Source: Spirochaetales bacterium
GTDB lineage: Bacteria; Spirochaetota; Spirochaetia; Sphaerochaetales; Sphaerochaetaceae
Assembly: GCA_017475725.1 (NCBI GenBank)
Contig: JAFVFA010000259.1
Span: 1 to 13,424, forward strand
Direction: 5' to 3'
Length of the DNA: 13,424 nucleotides
Below, in pieces: positions 7,822-13,424 of the stretch. The position numbers and the translations under genes were made by a program. Within the stretch, counting starts at the first letter, position 1. Each line of letters starts with the position of its first letter. A model generated the notes under the pieces. It was not told the origin of the DNA. It saw only the letters and a program-made list of their open reading frames with translations, and did no database searches.

Positions 7822-7849
7822 ATTTTACCGTAACTTCGTAAATAATCAA
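7822..7849 (-). promoter_or_regulatory. Sigma70-like promoter of the lipoprotein gene
   Basis: On the minus strand TTGATT (plus-strand 7844-7849) and TAAAAT (7822-7827) are separated by 16 bp. They match the -35 and -10 consensus at 4/6 and 5/6 positions. The -10 element lies about 37 bp before the lipoprotein ATG, leaving a short leader that carries the GGAGG site. The spacer contains one copy of the direct repeat described separately, so a protein bound there would block RNA polymerase. Confidence 0.55.
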
Positions 7850-7861
7850 TAGTAACTTCGT
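7830..7861. repeat. 10-bp direct repeats, candidate operator
   Basis: GTAACTTCGT occurs at 7830-7839 and again, identically, at 7852-7861, a 22-bp period or about two helical turns. A related TTCGTA occurs at 7817-7822, and its inverted form TACGAA at 7887-7892. The first copy sits between the -35 and -10 of the lipoprotein promoter and the second just upstream of the -35. The array lies between two divergent genes, one encoding an HTH protein, the classic place for an autoregulatory operator. Binding by that protein is inferred. Confidence 0.5.
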
Positions 7862-7907
7862 GATTAATTGACTTAAGATTTGCCCTTACGAATCTTATTC
7901 TTTACTT

Positions 7908-8204
7908 ATGGATGAGAAAAACAACGATGCAAAAGCTGTCCTGACATGCAACATCAGGAAGTACAGAAAAGCCCTGAATCTTACGCAGGAAAAACTGGCA
8001 GAACTGTCAGGTCTGAACAGCATTGCAGATCTTGAAGCAGGAAGAAGCAATCCAAATCTCTCTACCATAACAAAGATCGCAAACAGCCTTGGGGTTGAAG
8101 TCTGGGAGCTGTTTTTCGATGCCGATTCTTCAGACAACCAGAGCAGACATTCCTCCAGGACGGCCATAAAGCAGACCATAAAAGAGCTTGTTGACACACT
8201 CTGA
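7908..8204 (+). CDS. XRE-family helix-turn-helix regulator
   Basis: This is a 98-residue DNA-binding protein. Residues about 15-70 match the XRE/Cro HTH fold (IRKYRKALNLTQEKLAELSGL, then ADLEAGRSNPNLSTITKIANSLGVEVWELF), followed by a short polar C-terminal tail. Between SGL and the I-x-D-L-E segment there are two fewer residues than in usual XRE domains (NS in place of four), so the turn and start of the recognition helix look shortened. It is transcribed divergently from the lipoprotein gene across a repeat-rich region and likely regulates it and itself. No Shine-Dalgarno sequence is visible before ATG 7908 (the upstream bases are T-rich). A TTGACT stands at 7868-7873 without a convincing -10, so a very short or leaderless mRNA is possible. 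It could instead be an antitoxin-like partner of the ATPase downstream. Confidence 0.82.
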   Translation: MDEKNNDAKAVLTCNIRKYRKALNLTQEKLAELSGLNSIADLEAGRSNPNLSTITKIANSLGVEVWELFFDADSSDNQSRHSSRTAIKQTIKELVDTL

Positions 8205-8211
8205 ATAATTC

Positions 8212-8240
8212 TTGACTCAAACCAGATTGGATTTTAGAAT
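8212..8240 (+). promoter_or_regulatory. Sigma70-like promoter of the ATPase gene
   Basis: TTGACT (8212-8217) and TAGAAT (8235-8240) are separated by exactly 17 bp, and each matches the consensus at 5 of 6 positions. It starts 8 nt after the stop codon of the HTH gene, so the ATPase can be expressed independently of its regulator neighbour. This is the best sigma70-like match I found in the window. Confidence 0.6.
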
Positions 8241-8292
8241 CAAAATAAACAAAACAAACAAAAATAAACAAGAAAAACAAAAGTAAATAAAA
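8241..8292 (+). other. A-rich, G-poor untranslated leader
   Basis: Between the -10 element and the ribosome binding site lies a stretch made almost wholly of A with scattered C and T, in irregular AAACAAA/AATAAAC units and only two G before the AAGGA at 8291-8295. Such RNA cannot fold stably. It resembles unstructured or translation-enhancing leaders, and A-tract DNA is often curved. The units are too short and irregular to be a CRISPR or a true tandem repeat. Confidence 0.6.
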
Positions 8293-8302
8293 GGAACAAG
8301 GC

Positions 8303-9397
8303 ATGCGTGACTATATCTTCTCTCCATCATTTGGAAACAAACCAAGGAACCTGATAGGGCGGTCGAATGAAATGAGGGCTCTACTGGAGGGACTTTCCTC
8401 ACCTCCAGGAAGCAAGGAAAGAGCCCGACTCATCATAGGACAGAGAGGAATGGGAAAGACAGTTCTTCTGCTTGAACTCGCGGAATATGCAAAGGAGCAT
8501 GACTATATCGTGGCATCTCCAACGGTTGTCTCCGCTGATATGCTGGACAGGATATTGGAGAAGCTGGGCAGAGACGAAGAGAAGAAAGCAAGGATCTCCG
8601 GAGGCTCTGTAGGTATACTGGGTTTCAGTGCAGGCATACAGACCGAGAAGACAGCACAGCCGACAAGGAGCTTTGCATACCAGCTTCAGGATATCTGCGA
8701 TTATGCGGAGAAGGCAGGAAAAGGCGTGCTTATCCTTGTTGATGAAGTCCAATCCGGAAGCGAGCAACTGCAGAAGCTGATAATTGCATATCAGGAAATG
8801 GTTGGAGAGGGCCACAACATTGCAATCACACTGGCAGGACTTCCATCAGCAATCGCTCAGACGCTTAACGAACACGTTCTGACCTTTCTCAACAGAGCCT
8901 CAAAAATGTATCTTGAACCAATTTCGATTGCCGAAATCGAGATCTCCCTCAAAGAATCCTTCAGAAAGCTTGGAATCAGGCTATCAGATTCTGAGATAGC
9001 CAAAGCCGCAGAACAGACGGGAGGATCCCCATACATGATGCAGCTCATAGGCCATTATCTGGTCGTGTCCGCATCCGATGACGGAGAGCTTTCACCTTCC
9101 GGATATGAGGACGCCATCACCATTGCCAAGAGGGAATTCATTGATGACATCTGCAAGACAACGATTTCCCCCTTGTCGGAGCGTGATATGGATTTTCTCT
9201 TGGCGATGTCCACGGATGAGGCAGAAACATCTATGAAGGACATCTGCGACCGCCTTGAAGTAGGTTCCGCATATGCGAACCGATACAAGTTGCGCTTGAT
9301 CCAATCCGGCGTAATTGCCCAAAGAAGGCGCGGCTACGTTGAGTTCGCGGTCCCTTACCTGAAAGATTATCTGGCGTCAATCAGCGAGCTCTCCTGA
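8303..9397 (+). CDS. P-loop ATPase with C-terminal winged helix (Orc1/Cdc6- or STAND-like)
   Basis: The 364-residue protein begins with an IGR-type motif (NLIGRSNEM, 16-24) and a Walker A GQRGMGKT (46-53), followed by a Walker B ILVDEVQ (144-150, Asp147-Glu148). A sensor-like strand AITLAGLP (174-181) and a GGSPYMMQLIGH segment (240-251) follow, as in archaeal-type and AAA_16/STAND-related ATPases. Residues about 287-355 (SERDMDFLLAM to RRRGYVEFAVPYL) look like a winged-helix DNA-binding domain. The order ATPase then winged helix recalls Orc1/Cdc6-like proteins, but no replication function is implied. AAGGA at 8291-8295 gives a 7-nt spacing to ATG 8303. The protein has no membrane segment or signal peptide. 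Its 3' end overlaps the convergent GtrA gene by 17 nt. Its partner and role are unknown; the neighbouring HTH gene suggests a regulated two-gene unit. Confidence 0.8.
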   Translation: MRDYIFSPSFGNKPRNLIGRSNEMRALLEGLSSPPGSKERARLIIGQRGMGKTVLLLELAEYAKEHDYIVASPTVVSADMLDRILEKLGRDEEKKARISGGSVGILGFSAGIQTEKTAQPTRSFAYQLQDICDYAEKAGKGVLILVDEVQSGSEQLQKLIIAYQEMVGEGHNIAITLAGLPSAIAQTLNEHVLTFLNRASKMYLEPISIAEIEISLKESFRKLGIRLSDSEIAKAAEQTGGSPYMMQLIGHYLVVSASDDGELSPSGYEDAITIAKREFIDDICKTTISPLSERDMDFLLAMSTDEAETSMKDICDRLEVGSAYANRYKLRLIQSGVIAQRRRGYVEFAVPYLKDYLASISELS

Positions 9398-9791
9398 ATA
9401 TCACCAGCTTGCCTAGAAGGTAGTTCATTATCCCCACAAGAACGGCGGCTATGGCCTTCATGCCCACAGGCCACCATGCAAGCACGTCCACAGTCACGTA
9501 CATGAAACCCATGTTGAAGAGACCTGTCAGCGCCCTGAACCAGTAGAAGGACAGGAGCTCCCTGATGACTGTCGAGAAACCCCACGCTCTTGACCGGTAG
9601 ACGAAGATCTTGTTGGTGAAGAACGCGAAGGTGATTGTGATGAATATGGCTATGACGGTTGAGACCATGTTGCTAAGCCCGATGACCTCGTAGAACAGCC
9701 AGTACATGAAGGTCTCGAGCAAGGTGGCCATGAGACCGAACACCATATAAACGATGAAGGTCCTGTATTTCTCCCAGAGTCTGTTCAGCAT
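9381..9791 (-). CDS. GtrA-family small membrane protein
   Basis: The 136-residue protein has four predicted membrane helices at about 12-34, 42-60, 78-100 and 110-131, the layout of GtrA-like proteins. These are linked to moving lipid-linked sugars (or related flippase roles) across the membrane in cell-surface polysaccharide modification. The family-typical motifs after helices 2 and 4, FFTNKIFVY (57-65) and MNYLLGKLVIF (122-132), are present. ATG 9789-9791 comes 2 nt after the stop of the upstream DUF2130 gene and lacks a strong ribosome binding site of its own, so its translation probably depends on that gene. No glycosyltransferase, the usual GtrA partner, lies next to it here. Its last 17 nt overlap the end of the ATPase gene on the other strand. 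Confidence 0.85.
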   Translation of the reverse strand: MLNRLWEKYRTFIVYMVFGLMATLLETFMYWLFYEVIGLSNMVSTVIAIFITITFAFFTNKIFVYRSRAWGFSTVIRELLSFYWFRALTGLFNMGFMYVTVDVLAWWPVGMKAIAAVLVGIMNYLLGKLVIFRRAR

Positions 9792-9793
9792 GG

Positions 9794-11086
9794 TCAGATC
9801 TTTGCCTGAAGCGAAGGGCTGTCTTTGGTGAGCTTCTTCAAGGTAAGGTCCTGGGCCTTGTCGTTTGCCAGGCGAAGGTTGTTCTCACAGCCCAGCAGGT
9901 AGTCCTTGGTCTTCTGCAGGGCCGCCATGCTCTTGTCGATCTCATTGATGGCATCCGCGAACTTCTCCGAGGCCAATCTGTAGTTCCGGCCGAATCTGTC
10001 CTTGAAATCCTCAAGCTTGTCGTTGAAGCTCTCGATGTCAATGTTCTGGGAGCGGACGACGGCAAGCTCCTTTCTGTATTCAATGGAGTTTCTGGCGGCG
10101 TCACGCAGGATTGTGATCATGGGGATGAAGAACTGCGGTCTGATGACGTACATCTTCCCATAGCGGTAGGAGACGTCAACTATACCTGCGTTGTAGAGTT
10201 CGCTTTCAGGTTCGAGCATGGAGACAAGAACGGCATACTCGCAGCCCTTCTCCCTTCTGTCCTTGTCAAGCTTGGCGAAGAAGTCCTCGTTTCTGTGCTT
10301 TCTGGACCTCGATTCGTCCTCGTCCATCTCGTTCTTCATCTCGAACATTATGGAGATGTACTCGACCCCATCCTGGCTATCACGGAAGATGAAGTCCCCC
10401 TTGGAGCCGCCGGAGGCATCGTTGTCCTTGTCGAAGTAGGCGTTCGGGAAGGCCGTTGCCCTCAGTCTGTTGAACTCTATCAGGCAGTGCTGCTCAAGGC
10501 TCTCGCCTAGGAGCTTTGTGGACATGCGGGTCTTGAAGTCCTTGTAGCGTGCAATCTCCTCGTCCTTCATCTTCAGCATGGAGTCATAGCTTTCCCTGGC
10601 GTTCTTCAGGGCAAGCTCCTTCTCGGAGTCCTTGGCCTCGAGCTTCTGCTTCAACGTGGCTATGTCCTGTCTGTCCTCTGCAAGCTGCCTGTTGAACTCC
10701 TCGACCTTGCGCTGGACGGCAAGCTGCCTGTCAGCATCGCTCTTCTCTATCACACCTTTAAGCCTGAGTATCTCCATGTCCTTCTGGCTTGCAACCCTCT
10801 GGACCTCTGTCTCCACCTTGGAGGCAAGGCTGTCGGTGGTCGCATTCAGCTTGTCGGTGAGCCTCTCGATCTCGTTCTGCAGTCTCTGGAGCTCCCGGTC
10901 CTTGGCACCGATCTCGTTCATGTGAAGACGCTTAAGCTCAAGCTCCTTTGCCTGTACAGAACCCTGTACATTGGCTTTCAATGCATTTTCAAACTCTTCA
11001 TTCCTGATCTGGGCTATTATCTCAGCGTATTCAGAACCTTCCATCCTGAAGGTCATGTGGCAGTTCGGACAGGTGATCTCTTTCAT
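9794..11086 (-). CDS. DUF2130 protein: zinc-knuckle start, coiled coil, nuclease-like core
   Basis: The 430-residue protein opens with CPNC (6-9), half of a zinc ribbon. A long charged heptad-rich coiled coil follows (about 28-190), then a conserved core at about 190-340 and a second helical segment (about 345-415). The core carries E195, GD at 230-231 and FEMKNE with E249-x-K251, a pattern like the D...ExK active site of PD-(D/E)XK nucleases. The match to DUF2130 is strong, but the nuclease reading is inference. DUF2130 proteins are soluble, widespread and of unknown function. The start ATG 11084-11086 has a G-rich AGGGGG about 7-8 nt upstream. A TATACT (plus 11106-11111) could be its -10. 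It is probably co-transcribed with the GtrA gene 2 nt downstream; no functional tie between the two is known to me. Confidence 0.83.
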   Translation of the reverse strand: MKEITCPNCHMTFRMEGSEYAEIIAQIRNEEFENALKANVQGSVQAKELELKRLHMNEIGAKDRELQRLQNEIERLTDKLNATTDSLASKVETEVQRVASQKDMEILRLKGVIEKSDADRQLAVQRKVEEFNRQLAEDRQDIATLKQKLEAKDSEKELALKNARESYDSMLKMKDEEIARYKDFKTRMSTKLLGESLEQHCLIEFNRLRATAFPNAYFDKDNDASGGSKGDFIFRDSQDGVEYISIMFEMKNEMDEDESRSRKHRNEDFFAKLDKDRREKGCEYAVLVSMLEPESELYNAGIVDVSYRYGKMYVIRPQFFIPMITILRDAARNSIEYRKELAVVRSQNIDIESFNDKLEDFKDRFGRNYRLASEKFADAINEIDKSMAALQKTKDYLLGCENNLRLANDKAQDLTLKKLTKDSPSLQAKI

Positions 11087-11105
11087 CTTCGGGCCCCCTG
11101 GTACA

Positions 11106-11111
11106 AGTATA
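11106..11111 (-). promoter_or_regulatory. Possible -10 element for the DUF2130-gtrA unit
   Basis: TATACT on the minus strand (5/6 match to TATAAT) lies 19 bp before the DUF2130 start codon. The -35 region at 16-18 bp spacing is weak, so only the -10 is suggested. The leader would be short and just include the G-rich ribosome binding site. Confidence 0.25.
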
Positions 11112-11127
11112 CTATTGAAATCCGACC

Positions 11128-11156
11128 TTGACCACTTCTGGGCGTTGATTCAGAAT
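11128..11156 (+). promoter_or_regulatory. Possible promoter of the ygeY-nudix unit
   Basis: TTGACC (11128-11133) and CAGAAT (11151-11156) are separated by 17 bp in the 89-bp gap between the two divergent transcription units. The -35 matches 5/6, the -10 only 4/6. An AGGAG at 11163-11167 follows, 8 nt before the start codon, so the mRNA leader would be about 13 nt. Confidence 0.35.
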
Positions 11157-11175
11157 ACTGTCAGGAGCATTCGTT

Positions 11176-12354
11176 ATGCAGAGCATTGACAACGAACTGG
11201 TTGAACTGTGTCGGGACCTCATCAGACAGCCAAGCCTCTCCGGACAGGAGGAAGGCGTGGCCATGGTCATCAAGAGGAAGATGGAGGAGCTCGGTTACGA
11301 TGACATCCACATTGACGACTACGGCAATGTGATAGGAGGCTTCTTCGGAAAGAGACCCGGAAAGACGGTTGTGATGGATGGGCACATAGACACCGTGGAC
11401 ATATCCGACAGATCAAGATGGACACATGATCCGTTTTCAGCGGATGTGGAGGACGGCAGGATCTATGGTCGCGGAGCCTCTGACATGAAAGGTGCTGACA
11501 GCGCCATGATAATGGCGGCTGCGCGCTTTGCAAAAAAAACAGGCAGGGACTTTGCAGGAAAGGTCTATGTATCCTGCTCCTGTCAGGAGGAGATATTCGA
11601 GGGAGTATCGACAAGAGCCGTCTCAGAGTACTGCAGACCAGACTACGTCATAATCGGGGAGTCAACCCAGCTCAGGCTGAACATAGGTCAGAGAGGACGT
11701 GCGGAGATAGTCGTGGAGACCGAAGGCAGGACATGCCACTCGGCCAATCCGGAGAAAGGTGTCAACGCCGTAAAGCACATGGTTGCCCTGCTGGATGAGA
11801 TCTTCAGGATAGAACCGGCTGAACATCCCATTCTGGGCAAGGGAATGATGGAGCTTACAGACATTGTCTCCTCTCCGTTCCCGGGGCAGTCCGTTGTTCC
11901 AGGATTGTGCACTGCAACATTCGACAGACGCCTGATTATTGGAGATACCCCTGAAAAAATTCTGGAACCAATAAAACAGGCCATCGAAAAAGTCGGAGCA
12001 AGTTTGCCTAACTTCAAAGCAAGGTGCTACATACGGGAGGGCGAGCATAAAAGCTGGAAGGGTCTGGATGTGAAGGCTTTGAGGTTCTTCCCCGGCTGGG
12101 TTCTGGACAGGGATGATGATCTTGTCCGCAAGGCCTACAAAGGCATCACAGAGGCTGGAGTCAGGACAGAGCTCTCCCATTACTCCTTCTGCACAAACGG
12201 AAGTCACTTCTGCGGCGAAGCAGGAATCAGGACCATCGGATTCGGGCCATCGCTTGAGAACCTTGCCCACACAATCGACGAGTACATAGAGATAGACCAG
12301 CTCCAGAAGGCAGAGCTCGGATACGAGGGGATACTGAAGGAGCTTCTGGCATGA
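11176..12354 (+). CDS. ygeY: M20-family metallohydrolase, YgeY-like
   Basis: The 392-residue protein has the di-zinc site of M20 amidohydrolases: GHIDT (His70, Asp72), ASDMKGA (Asp103), QEE (Glu138 general base, Glu139 ligand), GES (Glu162) and LAHT (His365). The lid/dimer domain contains CHSANPEKGVNAVKH with His188. Family-specific stretches WTHDPF, NIGQRGRAEI, ELTDIVSSPFPGQSVVP and FDRRL match YgeY-type proteins, named selenium-metabolism-linked hydrolases in some families because of their genome neighbourhood. The substrate is not established; cleavage of an amide in a small amino-acid or carbamoyl-type compound is expected. AGGAG (11163-11167) is 8 nt from ATG 11176. The stop overlaps the Nudix start (ATGA). 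None of the usual selenium or purine-catabolism neighbours (ssnA, xanthine dehydrogenase genes, ygeX/ygeW) is visible. Confidence 0.83.
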   Translation: MQSIDNELVELCRDLIRQPSLSGQEEGVAMVIKRKMEELGYDDIHIDDYGNVIGGFFGKRPGKTVVMDGHIDTVDISDRSRWTHDPFSADVEDGRIYGRGASDMKGADSAMIMAAARFAKKTGRDFAGKVYVSCSCQEEIFEGVSTRAVSEYCRPDYVIIGESTQLRLNIGQRGRAEIVVETEGRTCHSANPEKGVNAVKHMVALLDEIFRIEPAEHPILGKGMMELTDIVSSPFPGQSVVPGLCTATFDRRLIIGDTPEKILEPIKQAIEKVGASLPNFKARCYIREGEHKSWKGLDVKALRFFPGWVLDRDDDLVRKAYKGITEAGVRTELSHYSFCTNGSHFCGEAGIRTIGFGPSLENLAHTIDEYIEIDQLQKAELGYEGILKELLA

Positions 12355-12749
12355 GCGAGCTTAAGACAATCAGGGTCGTCGCCGCAGTGATCAGGGACGG
12401 TGACAGGATCTTCGCCACAGCCAGGGGCTATGGCGACTACAAGGGATGGTGGGAGTTCCCTGGTGGTAAGATAGAACCGGGTGAGACGCCGCAGCAGGCC
12501 CTCAAGCGTGAGATTGAGGAGGAGCTTGACACAGAGATAGATGTCGGGCAGTACATAGACACCCTTGAGTATGACTACCCCAAGTTCCACCTGTCCATGG
12601 ATTGCTTCTGGTGCTCCGTGGTGTCAGGCAATCTGGAGCTAAAGGAGGCAGAGTCCGCCCGCTGGCTGACGAAGGGGGACATCCGCAGCGTCAGATGGCT
12701 GCCTGCGGACATCCAGATACTTGATGAGCTGTGCGAGGCCCTTGGCTGA
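12351..12749 (+). CDS. MutT-like Nudix hydrolase, (deoxy)nucleoside triphosphate pyrophosphohydrolase
   Basis: This 132-residue protein matches the MutT/CTP-pyrophosphohydrolase (NudG-like) branch of the Nudix family. Such enzymes cut NTPs or damaged dNTPs to the monophosphate and pyrophosphate. The Nudix box spans Gly39 to Thr61: G39, E45, R53-E54 and E57-E58 fit the consensus G-x5-E-x7-REUxEE, with Asp60 in place of the usual Gly near its end. The N-terminus VVAAVIRDGDRIFATARGYG and the GWWEFPGGKIEPGE core are typical of NudG/MutT. The substrate cannot be decided from sequence. The start overlaps the ygeY stop as ATGA, with AAGGAG (12337-12342) 8 nt before it, so translation is likely coupled. 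The stop TGA is directly followed by the stop of the convergent gene. Confidence 0.9.
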   Translation: MSELKTIRVVAAVIRDGDRIFATARGYGDYKGWWEFPGGKIEPGETPQQALKREIEEELDTEIDVGQYIDTLEYDYPKFHLSMDCFWCSVVSGNLELKEAESARWLTKGDIRSVRWLPADIQILDELCEALG

Positions 12750-13424
12750 TCACTTGACCCAGTTCGGGAAGCAGTACTCGCCTCTGTAGTTGGATGAGTT
12801 GTACTCCGGGTACTTGAACGGCCTGTAGACTCCTCTCGGGTCCTCGGCGGCCTCACCGTCCTGAGTGTAGATGTACATGGTGTGTCTGTCCCAGACAACA
12901 ATCTCGTCACGGTCATCACCGGTCAGGTTCAGGACCTCAGTGCTCATCTCCGGGTGACCGTCGTCAGGCAGTTCAAGGACCCTGTAGCCGTCGCCGTCGA
13001 CTCCGCCCTCATGTGCGCTCATCCATATTATCTCGGTTCCGTTTCCGTCCCAGTTCAGAGGTGCAATGACGTTGCCGTTGGACAGCATCTCACGGTGCCA
13101 GATCTCCTTTCCGTTGCAGTCATGGAGATAGAAGATGCCGTTGTTTCCCCAGTAGGTCGTTGTGGCGATCTCGAAACCTTCGCGCTCCGGGCAGTAGTTG
13201 GCTGCGCTGATCCTCTGGCCATGGCCGTTGATGTCGCGCACTATGATCTCCCCATCCTTTGAGACTATCATGAAGCCTTCCCAGCCAGAGACTATCGCGA
13301 GCCTCTCGTCCTGGCCAGGCCCGAACTTACCCACAATGATCTCGTCGGTGTAGTCCGTTGTGATGGGCAGTGACCACATGAGGTTCCCTCGGCTGTCGAC
13401 CATGTTGTAGCAGGAGAAGATCTC
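12750..13424 (-). CDS. C-terminal part of a beta-propeller protein, rhamnogalacturonan-lyase-like (partial)
   Basis: The minus-strand frame is open to the window edge, giving the last 224 residues. Repeated blade-like segments each end in a turn plus DEI/TEI/FEI strand: TDEIIVGKF, REGFEIATTTYWG, NGTEIIWMSAHEGG, DRDEIVVWD. Each is preceded by acidic, Gly-rich loops such as WDGNG and TGDDRD that could bind calcium. GHGQRISAANY followed by P-x-R-x-G-x-E resembles the GHGD...P-x-x-x-G-x-E blade motif of family PL11 rhamnogalacturonan lyases, though catalytic residues cannot be checked without the N-terminal part. If correct, it would act outside the cell on pectin. FG-GAP-type propellers of other function are the main alternative. 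The tail FPNWVK is aromatic and basic. The gene stops at 12750-12752, with no gap to the Nudix stop. Confidence 0.52.
   Translation of the reverse strand, partial: EIFSCYNMVDSRGNLMWSLPITTDYTDEIIVGKFGPGQDERLAIVSGWEGFMIVSKDGEIIVRDINGHGQRISAANYCPEREGFEIATTTYWGNNGIFYLHDCNGKEIWHREMLSNGNVIAPLNWDGNGTEIIWMSAHEGGVDGDGYRVLELPDDGHPEMSTEVLNLTGDDRDEIVVWDRHTMYIYTQDGEAAEDPRGVYRPFKYPEYNSSNYRGEYCFPNWVK

Noticed and set aside
7895..8197. Open frame antisense to the HTH gene
   Set aside because: Hydrophobic, Phe/Ser-rich translation typical of a reverse reading of a Lys/Glu-rich protein. The sense strand has a clear HTH domain.
8241..8292. CRISPR-like or tandem repeat in the A-rich leader
   Set aside because: The AAACAAA units are irregular, only 6-8 nt, and have no spacers.
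7908..9397. Classical toxin-antitoxin pair
   Set aside because: The HTH protein could be an antitoxin, but the partner is a 364-residue ATPase with its own promoter and no known toxin fold.
11662..12270. 202-codon open frame antisense to the YgeY-like gene
   Set aside because: It is a shadow of a well-supported enzyme gene, with no recognisable motif or ribosome site.
1..13424. tRNA, rRNA, riboswitch, insertion sequence or phage attachment site
   Set aside because: No cloverleaf, ribosomal RNA stretch, known aptamer pattern, transposase, integrase or flanking direct repeat was recognised by eye.

Overview
The window looks like a bacterial chromosome segment. Three things point to bacteria: Shine-Dalgarno-led genes, sigma70-like promoters and a large lipoprotein. 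The housekeeping parts are moderately GC-rich and favour AGG/AGA for Arg and ATA for Ile. The combination of a lipoprotein with chitobiase-C-terminal-like repeats and a DUF1566/Lcl_C domain, a YgeY-type M20 hydrolase and a polysaccharide-lyase-like propeller would fit a gut or rumen anaerobe. A Sphaerochaeta-like spirochaete is my best guess, but this is inference and nothing here is a taxonomic marker.

Region 1 (1-4422, + strand) is a tightly packed de novo pyrimidine operon. It holds the 3' end of pyrI (aspartate carbamoyltransferase regulatory chain), then pyrE, pyrF (type-2 OMP decarboxylase), a single-polypeptide PyrD-PyrK fusion, and a short pyrC. The last three junctions overlap by 1-4 nt (TGATG, GTGA, GTGA), so translation is probably coupled. 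The genes cover the steps from carbamoyl-aspartate to UMP. The pyrB and carAB genes must lie outside the window.

Region 2 (about 4430-8300) is visibly AT-richer and looks accessory. It contains a 5'-truncated DUF2971-like remnant and a 946-residue minus-strand surface lipoprotein. The lipoprotein has five tandem CHB_HEX-type repeats and a C-terminal DUF1566 domain. A divergent intergenic region follows, in which 10-bp direct repeats sit on a good sigma70 promoter, and then a small XRE-type HTH regulator reading the other way. Directly after it, from its own promoter and a very A-rich leader, is a P-loop ATPase with a C-terminal winged helix (8303-9397). Lipoprotein, operator-like repeats, regulator and ATPase together are the best candidate here for an undescribed module. 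No function can be assigned from sequence alone.

Region 3 (9381-11086, - strand) holds a DUF2130 protein (zinc-binding CxxC, coiled coil, nuclease-like core) followed after 2 nt by a GtrA-family membrane protein. The latter overlaps the ATPase gene tail-to-tail.

Region 4 (11176-12749, + strand) is a two-gene unit: a YgeY-like M20 metallohydrolase and a MutT-like Nudix hydrolase joined by an ATGA overlap. Tail-to-tail with it, with no gap, is the 3' end of a minus-strand gene that runs off the window and encodes a beta-propeller-like protein resembling rhamnogalacturonan lyases. No rRNA, tRNA, CRISPR array, transposase, integrase or clear intrinsic terminator was found.
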